DNA of 64,000 nucleotides from assembly GCA_943736015.1 (NCBI GenBank), contig OX031056.1, forward strand, positions 69,963,277 through 70,027,276, read 5' to 3'. Below the pieces are notes generated by a model. It was not told the origin of the DNA and ran no database searches. It saw only the letters and a program-made list of their open reading frames with translations. Below are positions 33,901 through 45,585 of the stretch, piece after piece. The stretch comes from Tridacna crocea (taxonomy: Eukaryota; Mollusca; Bivalvia; Cardiida; Cardiidae). Both the position numbers and the translations under genes were made by a program. How positions within the stretch are numbered: position 1 is the stretch's first letter; every line of letters begins with the position of its first letter.

Positions 33901-34820
33901 TGTATATAATATATAGAATGAGGGATTCACCAATGTGCTATTTATAGTAACAGTATCCGATAATGAAAAATTCTTCTGTAATCCCATGATAGACTAATGA
34001 AAAATTCTATATCCCATGATAGATCTAGACCGGTGGAAATTCAGAGGCCTGTGTTCATACAAAAGTGTGATTAAAAATCTATTCATCCTTATAATTCAAC
34101 ATCACAGACAACAAGTATGCACCTGAATAATACTAACTGCCTTTTTCATCAAAAGTCCAACATTGCGTATTTATTTAAAATCAATTTCATTTATAATTTA
34201 TAGCGCGGAAAAAATGCTAGTTCATGACGTAACAATGACGTAAATTCGTTTTTTAACATTTGCAGGTTCAGTAGATTTATTATTTTAAGTTCAATACGCT
34301 AGAACTAAGTTGAAAATAAGATTGGTAGAACCCAGCAAAGTGACAATGAGTTTTCAGCTCTCTCGCTGAATTTATTGTTGAAAATTTTTATTTAGAGAAA
34401 GCAAAATCAGCTAGCAATTCCAACTTCGGACTCGATAAAGATCTAAAATCAGACAGAAAACAATCATGAAATCTCGCATACATGTTTGTTTACATTTCTT
34501 TGACTGCAAAAGTAGTCCCGGCACTGCTGATTTTTTTTTTTCATAGAGCTATGAAAAAAAAAAAAAAAAAACAACAACAACAACAAAAAAAAAAAAAACA
34601 ACAACAAAAAAAAAAAAAAACAACAGCTAACCAGAACTCGCCAATGTTCATGAAAACAACTAATATTGAATTATTAATGTTTAAAACCTATGATTTCAAT
34701 TATTTCCAGTATAAATTATCCTGCATAAGAATATTTACTCTCCTGCAGGCGGCAGAAAATAATGGAAACCCAAACGCCGTAGCTCCAAATCCATCCGAAC
34801 CAACCAAAGTAGAGTGTTGA
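28164..34820 (+). CDS. opsin 1, peropsin/retinochrome-like seven-TM photopigment (4 exons)
   Basis: Join 28164-28865, 30796-30901, 31326-31648, 34749-34820 gives 1203 nt, 400 residues plus stop. All junctions are GT/AG and restore frame (phases 0, 1, 0). Seen: Asn-Glu-Thr glycosylation sites at N7 and N17 in a repeated NETEQG; TM1 about 48-70 with N62; TM2 80-106 with Asn90 where most class A receptors have Asp; C117 and C194 (TM3-EL2 disulfide); E120 (bovine 113); DRY 141-143; E188 (bovine 181); W276 in WTPY (TM6); K307, the retinal Schiff-base lysine; NPVIY 313-317; helix 8 NKVFRKAF; Cys334, a likely palmitoylation site; an acidic Glu/Lys-rich tail ending in Cys. The GWASYGLE stretch before EL2 resembles retinochrome/peropsin. 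Family role: covalent retinal binding, as light sensor or photoisomerase in a photoreceptor membrane. A xenopsin placement cannot be excluded by eye. The start is the ATG; an in-frame GTG nine bases upstream is not used in animals. Confidence 0.93.
28866..30795 (+). other. opsin 1 intron 1 (1930 bp)
   Basis: No coding content is seen. It holds a small perfect foldback at about 29090-29160, a C/G homopolymer run near 29373-29382, and blocks that match intron 1 of opsin 2: 29650-29830 against 54925-55340, 29990-30480 against 55490-55960, and 30480-30795 against 56575-56871. The duplication therefore includes introns. Confidence 0.8.
29090..29160. repeat. Mini-hairpin in opsin 1 intron 1
   Basis: Arms 'gcaacacgcgaaaagggaca' and the inverse, a core-deleted relative of 4618-4877. 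Not found at the equivalent place in opsin 2. Confidence 0.8.
30796..30901 (+). CDS. opsin 1 exon 2 (intracellular loop 3 and start of TM6)
   Basis: A 106-nt exon encoding residues 235-269 plus one base of codon 270. It opens VRQINKMAAFDKESR and continues with the basic stretch KVQRKMLKT leading into TM6. The acceptor is ttttgacag and the donor is A/gtaagag. The exon is nearly identical in the second gene at 56872-56977, while the flanking intron is more diverged. It is too short to show up as a long open frame and was found by matching the two copies. Confidence 0.92.
30926..30961 (+). repeat. (CTAT)n microsatellite just after the opsin 1 exon 2 donor
   Basis: A tetranucleotide run begins about 25 bp after the splice donor. 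The same tract is present at the same place in opsin 2 (57002-57031), so it predates the duplication and differs in length between copies. Confidence 0.9.
31326..31648 (+). CDS. opsin 1 exon 3 (TM6, TM7 with retinal lysine, tail)
   Basis: A 323-nt exon. The acceptor is tttttacatttcag and the donor is AAT/gtaagt. It completes codon 270 (Met) and encodes WTPY of TM6, the short third extracellular loop FANSDDIP, TM7 with K307 and NPVIY, helix 8, and a Glu/Lys-rich tail. Reading upstream in the same frame gives an apparent ATG at 31289, but that stretch is intron. Confidence 0.95.
31649..34748 (+). other. opsin 1 intron 3, expanded to 3100 bp
   Basis: The equivalent intron in opsin 2 is 768 bp. 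The first ~630 bp (to about 32280) and the last ~100 bp match opsin 2. The middle, about 32280-34650, has no counterpart and carries a MITE relic at 32903-33082, an inverted-repeat element near 32578-33960 and A/C-rich simple repeats at 34552-34625. This reads as insertion into unit 1, though deletion from unit 2 is the alternative. Confidence 0.75.
32903..33082. mobile_element. MITE family 1, chimeric core, in opsin 1 intron 3
   Basis: Core 'cttgtaacgagcaattt' (subtype B) with subtype A 3' body 'ttggaccagtctaaat' and end gtaatgggttaa (TTAA 33079-33082). Confidence 0.75.
34749..34820 (+). CDS. opsin 1 exon 4 (C-terminal 23 residues)
   Basis: The acceptor is ctcctgcag and the exon continues in phase 0. 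It encodes an Asn/Pro/Ala-rich end, AAENNGNPNAV to a terminal Cys, then TGA. The sequence is conserved almost residue for residue in the second gene at 58485-58556, which supports it being translated. Confidence 0.9.
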   Translation, partial: AAENNGNPNAVAPNPSEPTKVEC

Positions 34821-34911
34821 AAGCAGTGTAATTTCAACAACAGTTTGACAGCAACACAGTCCCACGCCCTTCAGATCATACTAACCTGGACTATCGAATG
34901 CTGTGGGATTT

Positions 34912-37740
34912 GCAGAACTCCGGATAAGAGGGTGTGATGAGTTTCAAAATCCATTCAATCCGTCTGGAACTCTGGGACTTTTGATGAGAGTTTTTGATAA
35001 GATAAGAGTTTTGATATCAGCAGAACTTGAAACCATTCAGACTCTGCCAAAGTGGAGTGTTGATAGCAATGCTATTTGAAAAACAGTTTTGACAATTACA
35101 TAGCATAATCAAATTACCCACCTAATGAACATAAGGAGAATCTTGTAAGCATAACGAAAAAATGACAAAATTCTGGTTACCGACATTGTTTAACCTGCTT
35201 TCTTAGTTCTACCGCCTAAGCAGAACCCTATTTGTCGCCTGTAAGTGCTATCAGTGTGGAAGTTACTTAAATAATATCGTCTGGTAAAGAGTTAAAGCTT
35301 ACAGATGGTAGAAGAAAGAAGTCACAGTTTTCAAAATTAACATACTGCAGTAGCCCATAAAACTGATAATTTTTTGCAGTTCTCAAGATAGGCATGACAT
35401 AACATGGCATTGGAAATAAAGTTTTAATAAAAAGTTTATCGAAAAAAAGGTTAAGTACTAAGCGAGCCTTTGGAAGCACAATAACATTTTTTTTGTCGAC
35501 GACTTTAATAGAATATTATCCTGAAAGCAAAGGAGTGACGATTCTTTTAATCTCATTACTATATCTCTAGAGTTAAACTGTAGGAGGCCTATGTGACATG
35601 TGTATTGAAATTAACGTGATGCCTTTCGCTTCTTTGACAGGTATGTACATCGCAGATAATGAATAGCCCCACAGGAACTGGGATATAATCTAGATTTACA
35701 CGAATTGCAGCTTTGTAGCTATCACGAATTTCAGCAATTTTTAAAATATATAGATTCTTTAATTTTTTATATATATAGACAATATTGGAGGTGTGTAATA
35801 TACATGCAAGGAATTTCAGGTCTATTTTCATGAAAAATTCTAAATTGCATGCTAAGTCTACTTTTTTTTTCTAAGAACGTTACGCCATATCTGGTTTGCT
35901 AAACCATTTAGTTTAGCCAATCAAAAATGAGTTACTTTCAAATTCAGGAAAGAGTGATTTCAAGATAGGAAGTTGTTGATGAAAAAAATATCACTTTCAA
36001 AGACAAGTTGTAAATAATTGTATATAGCAATTATGTTTTAAGACACATTCATAGTGCACTATAGATCATATGCACTTTTTTATAGCTATGGGAAACAAGT
36101 ATATTCATCGACACATAAATGTAGTTTTAGGAAAAAAGTATATTAATCAACACATAGATATATTTACGTGTTTCATCTTGGAAGTGTAAGAACATGTAAA
36201 GACAAAGAAATCGTTAACGTAACACATGTAGATATATGTACATATTTACCAGAGATCCAGATAAGAGGGAGTGATGGTTTTCTTAATCCATTCAATTTTA
36301 AAATCAAAATCACTCTCTTTATCTTCAGCTGACAGATTTTGATAAGACTTTTGATATTAACAGATTTTATAACCATTCAGACTATACCAAAGTGGAGAGT
36401 TGAAAGCAATGCTATTTGAAAAACAGTTTTGACAATGACATAGCATAATCAAATTACCCACCTAATAAATATATGGAGACTCTTGTAAGCATAACGAAAA
36501 AATGACAAAATTTTGGTTATCGACATTGTTTAATCTGCTTTCTTTGTTCTACCACCTAAACAGAACCCTATTTGTCGCCTGTAAATGCTATCAGTGTGGA
36601 AGTTACTTAAATGATATTGTCTGGTAAAGAGTTATTAAAGCTTACTGATGGTAAAAGAAAGAAGTTTTTCAAAAAATAACATTCTGCGGTAGCCCCTAAA
36701 ACTGATAAATTTTTGCAGTTCTCAAGACAGGTATGACATAACATGGCATTGGAGATAAGGTTTTAATAAACAGTTTTTCGAAAAAAGGTTAAGTACTTAG
36801 CGAGCCTTTTACTAGCACAGTGACATTTTTTTGTCGACGACTTTAATAGAATATTATCCTGAAAGCCAAGGCGTGTCAGATTCTTTTTATCTCATTACTG
36901 TATCTCTAGACTTAAATTTTACGTGGCGTACATGACATGTGCTCTGAACTTAACGTGAAGCCTATCCGCTTCTTTGACAGGTGTGTACATCACAGACAAT
37001 GAATTGCCCCATAGGAACTGGGATGTAATCTAGTTTTACACAAATTGCAGCTTTGTAGCTATCACCAATTTGGCAATACATTTCATAGAGAAATATCGTT
37101 CAGCAATCTTTAGAGGGTAGGCGTATGACAGCATAACTTTGACTACTATTTACTTATCTTAAACGTGTTTAAGGTAAGAAAATCAGAAATGTTTGAACCA
37201 CACAAAAATATATTGATACTTCTGTGATAAAAGGGTGATAATATTTTGTAATCATTAGAGACAGCTTTATATAGGAGCTGTTTGTTTAAACCCCAACTTT
37301 ACGTATCTACATGCATTTTTAGTTGATAACAAGTGTTTGGCGACATCAAACAGTTCCCCCAGTTTCCAGCCATTGTTCACCTTTGGTAGATGTGTAACAA
37401 CTAACTTCGTGTATATTCATGTTAGTTTCTTCGTTTTTTTGTATTTTGTTTTATATGTCATTTTTCATTATGCAAAGCTAATGTAAAGAATTTCAGGTCT
37501 GTTTTCATAAAAAATTCTAGATTGCATGCCAAGTCTACTTTTGTCTAAGAACCTAACGCCATTTCTGGTTTGCTAAACCATTTAGTTAAGCCAATCAGAA
37601 ATTGAGTTACTTTCAAATTCAGGAAAGAGTGGTTTTAAGAAAGGTAGGTGAAAATGTGCTAAAGTTGTAAATAACTGTATATAGCCATTATGTTTTAAGA
37701 TACATTCATAGTGCATTATAGATCTAGTAACATGGCATGT
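34912..37740 (+). repeat. Tandem duplication of the opsin 1 3' flank (~1.3 kb x 2)
   Basis: 34912-36248 and 36249-37740 repeat the same blocks in order: 'gataagaggg', 'agcaatgctatttgaaaaac', 'catagcataatcaaattacc', a MITE relic (35170-35297; 36490-36636), and 'ttctaaattgcatgctaagt'. Unit 2 has one copy at about 58670-60980. No coding content. Confidence 0.85.
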
Positions 37741-38389
37741 AAAGTCAGATTCGTTGTGAAAGTGACTCATGTTTGTTTTCGTATATTATAGCCATGCTCT
37801 GGCAACAGGTGGTTTAATGGACCCATAAAATCTATTTTGTATATCATGAGGTGGAATGGGCTTTAGTCATTTTTTTTGTGCTGATTTGCTGAATAAATGA
37901 AAATGAATGATTCATGCAGGAAAGTTTACCAAAAGAAAAAAAAAAAATGAATCAGGTCAGTCACAGACTGCTCATGCTGACCTGGGTCGATTTTTTTTTC
38001 GCAGACGCATTGAATTCCTTTTTCGAAGAGCTTGGCTTATTTACATCATATGTTTGGGCCTTCAGTACAATGACAAGTAGTGTATAAATCTAATTCGATA
38101 AACCTTTCTTTAATACGATATACTGTAACAGTGTTTGTTTTTGGAAATACAGGTTTAAAACCTAGAACGTAAAACATAATTGTGTCTGGTTTTTAAATTA
38201 TCTCGTGACGGTTTTTGATTATGAACTTGTTTTATCACATAACCTCCCTTGTTTTCAGTGTAATATACCCATTACGAATTTTCTCATCTTACACACGTTT
38301 AATATCACATTTGTGATTTATGAATGTGTCTACGTCTTTTAACCTATATTTTGTGAAATGTCGTTATGTGATAAAAAGAATCTGACATT

Positions 38390-38510
38390 CGTGGACGTTT
38401 GGTAAGATTTTATTAAACTCGTCAAGGATAAATGTTATTAAGCTCGCTAAAGGCTCGCTTAATAACATTTTCCTTAACTCATTTAATAAAATCTTATCTC
38501 AAAAGCCCAC
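38390..38510. repeat. Foldback hairpin
   Basis: Arms 'aagattttattaaa' with 'aatgttattaagc' and their complements around a short centre at about 38443. Confidence 0.8.
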
Positions 38511-39147
38511 TCATGTCAGATCCTATATATCCCTAACACAAAAAATATTATAAACTGATAATGAAATGTTTATCGAGTGAGACTGAGAGTAATTAAAACC
38601 ATTATTAACGTGACAAATGTATGTGTATATATTTTCTTGTTATATATGGACCCGTATAGGGCAATGTCAAGTACAGACTGAATCAAAGTTCACGTGATAC
38701 ATGTTTATACACATATTTGAGTTAACCATGGGTTACTCTCATAGTAGTATGATTAATATCTGAGTCGGCCACATGAAAAGGTAGTCTAACTCACCTGCAA
38801 AAGTATCCACTGAGGTGAGCCTACGCATGCTACCTAAGTCGAAACTTTCTGCTAGTGCTATTTTTTATGCATGTCAAGTGACAGTATTACGTCATCATCC
38901 AGTCGGTATTTATATCACTTATATATTATATTACTTGTAACATTTGACAAAAGTCATGTGGGAAAAAGTCACTGTAATAGTAGATCTGTCAAAGTATATT
39001 AGTATGGTAGATGTTCAAATAAACACAAATTACCTGCCTTAACATTTTTTTCTTTTTTCAGTGATCTAACTTCATTTCTCATTTAAAAAAATAGTCACTT
39101 AAATCTGTTAATAATTTATTCAATATATTGTGAATATTTTTTCTTCG

Positions 39148-39262
39148 ATAAAAGAACGAAATTTATTTCATCGAATTACCATCATCGGTAATATTTTTAC
39201 TTCGATCGGCGAAGCAATGAGTTAAAATATACCGATGGTATTCACGAATTGTAATAAAATTT
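39148..39262. repeat. Foldback (gaaatttatttcat family)
   Basis: Arms with 'gaaatttatttcatcgaat' and 'catcggtaatat' inverted at the other end. Related to 39573-39688 and 56406-56545. All three are hairpins of about 115-140 bp. Confidence 0.75.
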
Positions 39263-39572
39263 CAACCTTTCACCCCACACCCCCACACATATAAACCCAC
39301 CAAATATTCTACTTATTTCGTGCTTCTAACCTTTCTTTTGAAGGACTTAAAAAATATAGGGTAAATTACGTCATATTTCCACCTGGTTGAATGGCACTCA
39401 CTCTTTACCTGGGGAACTATCATTCATAGGCTTCAACTCACGAGTTATAAAATAAGAAATCGACATTTTTCACTGGTAGTAACCAGAAATATCAAACAAT
39501 ATTCCACCGTTCTTTTTCGACGAAGAACTGAAAAGTATAAAATAAATAGAGGATATTTGTTATGGTGAAAGA

Positions 39573-39688
39573 TCGAAATTTATTTCATAGAGTGAACATC
39601 ATCAGTAATATTTTCACGAGTGGAGCAGCCAAGACTGAAATTATTACCGATGGTGTTCATGAGATGAAATAAATTTCGATCTGTCACC
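39573..39688. repeat. Foldback (gaaatttatttcat family)
   Basis: Arms 'gatcgaaatttatttcat' and 'gaacatcatcagtaat' with inverted partners ending 'aaatttcgatc'. Confidence 0.8.
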
Positions 39689-40566
39689 GAAAACGAAAAA
39701 AAAAATCAATTTATTTCAGGCGTTTAACCCTATGGGGGGATGAAAAAGCCCAGGAGAGTTCATTTCTGTTATTTCCCTTGGCGTATACACTCCGCATACG
39801 CATTACAACATTACATCAAGCGCGAGAAATGCCAGGTAAATAACATCATATTTCCATCCTGTCGTGAGGCACGCGCATTTTACCTAGGTAACTAATTTGT
39901 GGGTACAATTGTTTCCGCGTTAAATTGAAGAGTTAAAATGTAAAAATCAATATTTTCATTGGTGGTAACCATGAAAAGGAGGTGTCATACATCTCTGTCA
40001 TGCACCATACCAAGGAAATCTTCACATGATTATCCATCCATGAAATCCAGTCTTTTCCAAAAACTGAAAAATCCTGAAGTAGAGTGGTCTGTGGACTTGC
40101 AGAAACTTTATTTAAGGTAGTGGACCTGTAATACTTCTGGTGCAGTATGGTATAAAACTTCTTGACAGTTGATAAAGACAGATTAATACAGATATAATAC
40201 TTTTGCACATTTTTAACCTACCAAAAATTTCTTTGATGTCTATCGTGAAATTGTTTGCTGATACTTTTGTTAGTTTCAAGAAAAGGGAGGTAATTATCAT
40301 GTCACTTTGTAATGAGAATATAGTGGTTTTAGATTCCTAAATGATAATTCTCGGAAGGACAAAAAGAAAATAGTGGATCGTCTGGGATTGGCCATTGTAC
40401 CATATAAACCATGGGTTGTCCAAAAACAGATTTTCTGTCTAATAAGGCTTTGGGTCATCAATAAATGATGACTGTGACGGGGTGTGTGTTACGGGAGACT
40501 ACTACTTCATGCATGACTTCGTACCTATTTAAATACAATACCTTACAGCTGAGTAAGAGAGATATG

Positions 40567-40944
40567 TCTTTAGCTCAGTGGTTATTGTCTCGGTCTTTTA
40601 ACTCTTTACCACACGGGAAAATTTTAGACTGGTCCAAATTGAAAGCATTTGCAGACGACAAAATAAAGGTGACTGAAAAATTGAAATTTGTTCTGGGAAG
40701 GGTAGAAAACACTGTGGGAAAAGGAGAAAATGCTGGTCACCAGCATTTTCTCCTTTTCTTACAGTGTTTTCAAAAGGCTTCTTTCTCAGGGGCGTCAAAA
40801 GTAGGCATTGTGTGGAAATGGGTTAAACCTCGAAGAACGACGATATTTGTCCATCATGGGTTCAAATCCCGCCAGATGTGGTTTGTATTTCTGCCATGCA
40901 TTTGTTGCCAATTTTCATATTCTCACGAGGTGGCTGAAAAATGA
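40567..40944 (+). mobile_element. tRNA-derived SINE split by a MITE
   Basis: An A-box-like 'tttagctcagtgg' at about 40569-40582 and a B-box-like 'gggttcaaatccc' at about 40858-40871 are separated by the MITE 40598-40826. Joining across the insertion gives normal tRNA-like box spacing. The 3' body runs to about 40944. Confidence 0.65.
40598..40826. mobile_element. MITE family 1 copy inside a SINE
   Basis: TTAA at 40598-40601 and 40823-40826, termini ttaactctttaccacac and gtgtggaaatgggttaa, core hairpin near 40710-40770. Confidence 0.9.
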
Positions 40945-41334
40945 ATTTCAAAATCAGACAAAAAGTAAATAAAAAATAGAGCGACCTGGCATCTTTTAAC
41001 ATAGTTTTCAAATTAATTTCTCTCTGTAAGTGACTAATACTTGGACCAACCATACAATAATAGATTGTCATCTTCACGATAACGTTTGTACTTTAAATCG
41101 GATTGATGCAGAATTAAAAGCATTTTGAAACCTGCATTGTTTACTCTTGGCTACTGTTGTCATTTTAAGAGTGAGGCTTAAAATAGGCATTTGTTTTATT
41201 CACGTAAAGCGGTTTATGACGGCATTCTAGTTGCATAATTCTACAACTAGCCATGTGATTAGTCAAGATGGCAATGTCTCAGCCAATCAAATGGCTAGTG
41301 TTAAAATTTTGAATTAGAACAACAAGTGCCGAGT

Positions 41335-41663
41335 CATTGTAGCTCAGTCAGTGGCGTACATGACTCGAGAACAGGAGATCAATGGTTTGACCTCGGTTCA
41401 GCCAATTTCTTTCCATGGATTGGTAAAAGGATTAATCTCTCTCTCACCACTGTGCATAATTTTGACGTTGATTATGTGGGAAAGCTGTGGCTTAAAAAGA
41501 ATATTGTGCAGAGTTCTGGTGAAAGAAACTGCAGGAAAGTATGGACTGGTGCACTGGTCGCCTGGATTTAACTGAAAAAAATGTTGAAAACGTCAGTAAA
41601 ACCAATCAATCAATCAATCAATTAATCAATCAATCATTCAATCAATCATTCAATCAATAGAAC
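41335..41663 (+). mobile_element. tRNA-derived SINE with (AATC)n tail
   Basis: A-box-like 'tagctcagtcagtgg' and B-box-like 'ggtttgacctc', a body to about 41575 that is shared in part with 3580-3713, and a simple-repeat tail (aatc)n at 41607-41663. Short open frames across it are not genes. Confidence 0.75.
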
Positions 41664-42862
41664 ACCTATTATAATCATATTTGATTACTGAGCCTGATGC
41701 CTATCATTTACTCAGAAGTTTACACATTCCATAGGATCGCATTATTCAACCTTAAATTTCAAGCCAATGGCAAAACCCGTAAAATGTTATTTCAAACTTA
41801 CAGGACATTGTAGATTCAAGATCAGACTGCATGTTCTATGCAGTCTGATCTTGATCTACACTCTCCGCAAAACTTGAGTCGCACATAGCAGCTTAAGGGT
41901 ATACTACTCATAACTGTGATGTTAAATTAGTCAAATGAAACCGTCAAGCCAATAGCAAAACCCCGCAAATGTCATTTCAGTCTCAGCTTTTGGGCAGAAT
42001 TATCTTATCGGGCATTTAAGACTATGACCTTCGGCGTAGGTACGAACATACGGCTATGGGTACATATTCAATGATGTACTTTTAATATCATGCACGCCCT
42101 GGGTATCAGTTGAAATTCGTGATCCCAGCGTGTTGTATAATCTGCACGTGTCTGCGTGATACGCCCGTCCACATAAATATGCGTGAGAGATGAGCGAGCG
42201 GCGGAGAACAAAACTAAGACAGCAAGAGAACGGGACAAAGTCTGTAGAGAGAGAGCGACACAGAGAGCGGGCTTGTTTTAACGTTAATCTGCCTGATATT
42301 GAATTCTAAGAAAACTTTTCGACTCTTTCTTTCGATGATTCTGAAGTGGTTTTATCACATATTTATCATTTTTGGTGCCGTGTGGACCAGGATCTTGATA
42401 TAGGAGAGCTAAAAAAACTGTAAGTTAATTTTTTTTCCTGTACACTTTTTGAAAAATGACGGCAGAACAACCTCTTTCTGTTAAGACTTTTTGAAACTGT
42501 TGAGACTTTGATGAGTCAGTTCTCAAAAACCGTTGGAGCACAAGGCATTGCAAAAATCGGTGACAGCTTTGATTGGTCGAACCCAAAAAACTCTTAAAAC
42601 TGGATAAAAAGTATAGAAAAATATGCGACTTTGACCAATACACCGACGGAAAATGTCTGGCTCGTAGCTTATCAATCTAGCCATAGCCCAGTTAGCGATT
42701 TTCTGAAACGCTACCTGTCAACCAGTAGCTACCATTCATGGGACCAAAATAACAGGAACTAAAATAAGATTCGGATAAGTAATACATGGTCAACACGCCC
42801 TTGTAATGCTCCTAAGGGTCAAGCAAAATAAGAGGGGGTGTATATAAATATCTGAAGAAAGG

Positions 42863-43291
42863 CTGCTCGCTTTAGCTGAAGAAGAGTTCGAGGGTCAAGA
42901 TGACGCCTGGGTTGAACGTCAGTTAATTGGCAACTTTATTGACGGTCTTCTATTTGATTGTATGAAAATGAAGGTAATGAGGGATAACCCCAATAGTTTC
43001 AGTGATGCCATGTAGTCGGCCACAGGAGAGCAAAATCTCCGAAAACGATTCACTCTCCGGACGGGAACCGAACCGAAAGACAAGAGGAACCTATGTTGTA
43101 AATCATACAAGGCGTAAGGTAACTTGTTTTCATTGTTAAAAAGGAGACCACTGCATTAAAGATTGTAGATTATAAATGAAAAATGAGGCAATTGTAAATG
43201 CAGCCAAGAGTAATGCAAAACAACTGGCCGGTAAAGAAACCGAATATTGTGTGTCATAACTGTCAGGGTAATGGGCACATTGCCAGAGAAT
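42863..43291 (+). pseudogene. Gag remnant with two zinc knuckles
   Basis: A frame reading AEEEFEGQDDAWVERQLIGN into an amphipathic segment is interrupted by TAG at about 43012, then continues in the same frame. A first CCHC knuckle near 43125-43166 has an in-frame stop right after its second Cys. A second, intact knuckle CHNCQGNGHIAREC is at 43253-43294 in another frame. CCHC knuckles bind nucleic acid in retroelement Gag. The breaks rule out function. Confidence 0.8.
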
Positions 43292-43399
43292 GTCCAAACT
43301 CAAGTAGACTGGCCCCAAAATCAGTTACATGCGACTGCTTCCCGCATGTAGAAACCAATGCGGGGTGCCATAAGAAGGGTCGTAAAATTATTATATATT

Positions 43400-43760
43400 C
43401 AGTAATATAAGGTCCGAATTCTTTATTTATAAAAATTAAGAAACAAAAACATAGAGTGTTAGTTGATTCAAGCGCAGAAGTATCATTAATTCACCGACGT
43501 GTTTTCCATTCCTTGAAAAACAAACCAAAATTAAGAAAACACGATCTAAGTCTTGCAGCTGCTGAAAATTCGCCCTTGAAAATACACGAATTCATTGAAC
43601 TAAAATTTGTATAGGTGTTATAAAATGTTGGATACATTTTACGTAGTTAAAGATCTAAACCGTAATGTTATCATAGGATTAGACTGGTTACAATCACGTG
43701 GTGTGCGTGTTTATCATGACCTTGGTTGTGTCAGGGTCGATCAGAGATACATTCCACCTG
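43400..43760 (+). pseudogene. Retroelement aspartic protease remnant
   Basis: VLVDSSAEVSLIHRR (from about 43456) corresponds to the active-site motif D-T/S-G-A of retropepsins, here with Ser for Gly. A frameshift follows near 43610, then NVIIGLDWLQSRG, the C-terminal G-L/I-D-W-L block of gypsy proteases. One domain split over two frames. Confidence 0.8.
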
Positions 43761-43814
43761 TGGACGATGTACATATTGCCTCCGTTGTTATATTAAAAAA
43801 AAAAAAGGTTTCTA

Positions 43815-45538
43815 TTGTCCCCACAGACTGCCCATATTTGTCAATGTCAGGTAAGAAGGCACTCCGAACTCTCTATTGAACAAGAGTATAAGATTACGCT
43901 TTTTGAACTTGGTCAAATTGAAAAAGAACCAGGTTTTCTTATGATGAACACTATTGCAAAGCTTTCTGGGACTCACCGCTTACCTGTAACGTTGGTTAAT
44001 ACCACAAACAAGACATTATCTTTCAAATCCGGAACACCTTACGCCCATATCTTACTGATTCACCCCACAGAGGTTATAACTGTAGATAAAAAACTCCCAG
44101 GTAAGTCGAGTTCTCTTGAAAAATCAGGTAATGTAAACAACCTCGAAATCTATGAGTAAGACAACCTGAGCGTTCCATCCGAACACAAGAAAAAAGTGAT
44201 TGACCCTTTTACCAAAAAAAGTTGATCTTTTCAGCGTGTTCGCAAGCATGGATGCTGAACTTAATCATACTGATACCGTTCGTATGAAAATTGAAACTAG
44301 TGAACATTCACCTATGAACTTAAGCCTTACCATACTCAGTTGAATAAAAGTAAGGTCAAAGCCATGGCAAGGCCGAGTATGAAATGTAAGGTACCAACAT
44401 AATCGAAAGAAGTCGGTCATCATGGTCATTTCCTGTGGTCATTGTAGACAAAAAAGAAACAAAAAATAAAAGAGATTTTGTGTTGACTTTGACTTCAGAA
44501 AATTAAATAATATTACCAAATCTAATCCATACCCACTACCCACATCTTAGCTTTGTTGAGCCGAATATTTCAGTCCACCACACAGAAAGACTGGTTATTG
44601 ACAAGTTTTAATGGACGAGAATGATAAAGATAAGACAGCGTTTACATGCAACATAGGTTTATTTTACTTCAATGTTATGCCATTTGGACTTACCTACGCT
44701 CCTGCGATTTTTCAAGAATTGATTAATCATGTACATGAAGGGTTAAGTTCACTGCTTACTTGGGTGATATTCTAATCTATTCAGAAACTTTTTAAAACAC
44801 TTTGAAAATATTCAACTCGTGTTCGACTGCCTGCATAAGCACAGTTTACGTCTAAAGTTAAAATAAATGCAGTTTTCTAGAAAAAAAAAGGAAATTTTCC
44901 ATGCAGGCTTCATTACAAATGAGCATAGTAAAAACCTGAGCAAAAGAGGGTTGATGCAATTCGATCACTCCTACCTCCTTCGAGCGTGAATAAAGTTCGT
45001 AGCTATTATAAGGGATTTCTTCCACATTTCTCAAGTATCGCCGAACCAGTTATAGGTTTATCGAGGAAGTATGCCAAGTTTAGATGGTATGAGAAATGCC
45101 AATTACCCTTTGATAAATTGAAACAGATATTTTCAGAGTTGCCACTTGTATCTCTCACATGGGTTGAATGATACACAGACTAGGTAGTCTACTATTGAGA
45201 AAGAGGTTTATGCAATATATAACAATCTCCAGAAACTAGATCATTACGTACACGACGCAGAGTTCACAATTTTTTGTGACCATAGACCACTTAAGTATTT
45301 GCTTGTGCTACCAATGCAGAATAAGAAAGTTACGTTGTAAGCTTTGAGCATAGCATGTTATAACTATAAAATTAAGTATCTTCCAGGCCCAAATAATTCG
45401 GTCGCTGATCTTTTATCTCGTGTGCCACCCAACGCACTTCAGTCCGATGAATCTCCCTTACTTGACCCAGATGTTAGTGGTCCAATATTTCAAACCGTTC
45501 TAGGCCAAAGCAATGGCAAGATGCCAGTCACTTTTTGA
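43815..45538 (+). pseudogene. Reverse transcriptase and RNase H remnant
   Basis: Frames in order: a linker (43815-44159), RT start near 44250 (HTDTVRMKIET), 'SRSSWSFPVVIVDKKE' near 44405, the FNVMPFGLTYAPAIFQE palm block near 44660-44730, an active-site segment reading AYLGDILIYS near 44755-44785 where families have Y-x-D-D, so the first Asp is Gly, the connection block (SYYKGFLPHFSSIAEP, 45000-45060) and RNase H parts (STIEKEVYAIYNNLQKLDHY near 45190-45245; KYLPGPNNSVADLLSR near 45370-45420). The N-terminal part of RNase H seems deleted. Several stops and frameshifts. Confidence 0.85.
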
Positions 45539-45585
45539 AAAAAGGGTAGCATCACATTATTGCACACGTCACTTGTTATCTTTTG

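Larger units (their letters stand above)
9432..38115 (+). repeat. Segmental duplication unit 1 (contains opsin 1)
   Basis: Collinear similarity to 48075-61560. Anchors read by eye include the minisatellite (9432-11518 / 48075-48495), 11740-11960 / 49130-49350, 16320-16860 / 49433-49610, 17010-17180 / 50110-50290, 17560-17640 / 50815-50890, 18560-18660 / 51440-51540, 26587-26673 / 52610-52700, the opsin genes, and 37910-38115 / 61370-61560. Unit 1 is about 28.7 kb against 13.5 kb, through insertions and internal duplications. Exact ends need alignment. Confidence 0.85.

Noticed and set aside
41335-41420. tRNA gene
   Set aside because: A and B boxes are present but no cloverleaf with an acceptor stem could be drawn, and a SINE body and tail follow.
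43198-43410. Zinc-knuckle frame as a host CCHC protein gene
   Set aside because: It is flanked by Gag, protease and RT remnants in order, so it belongs to the retroelement.
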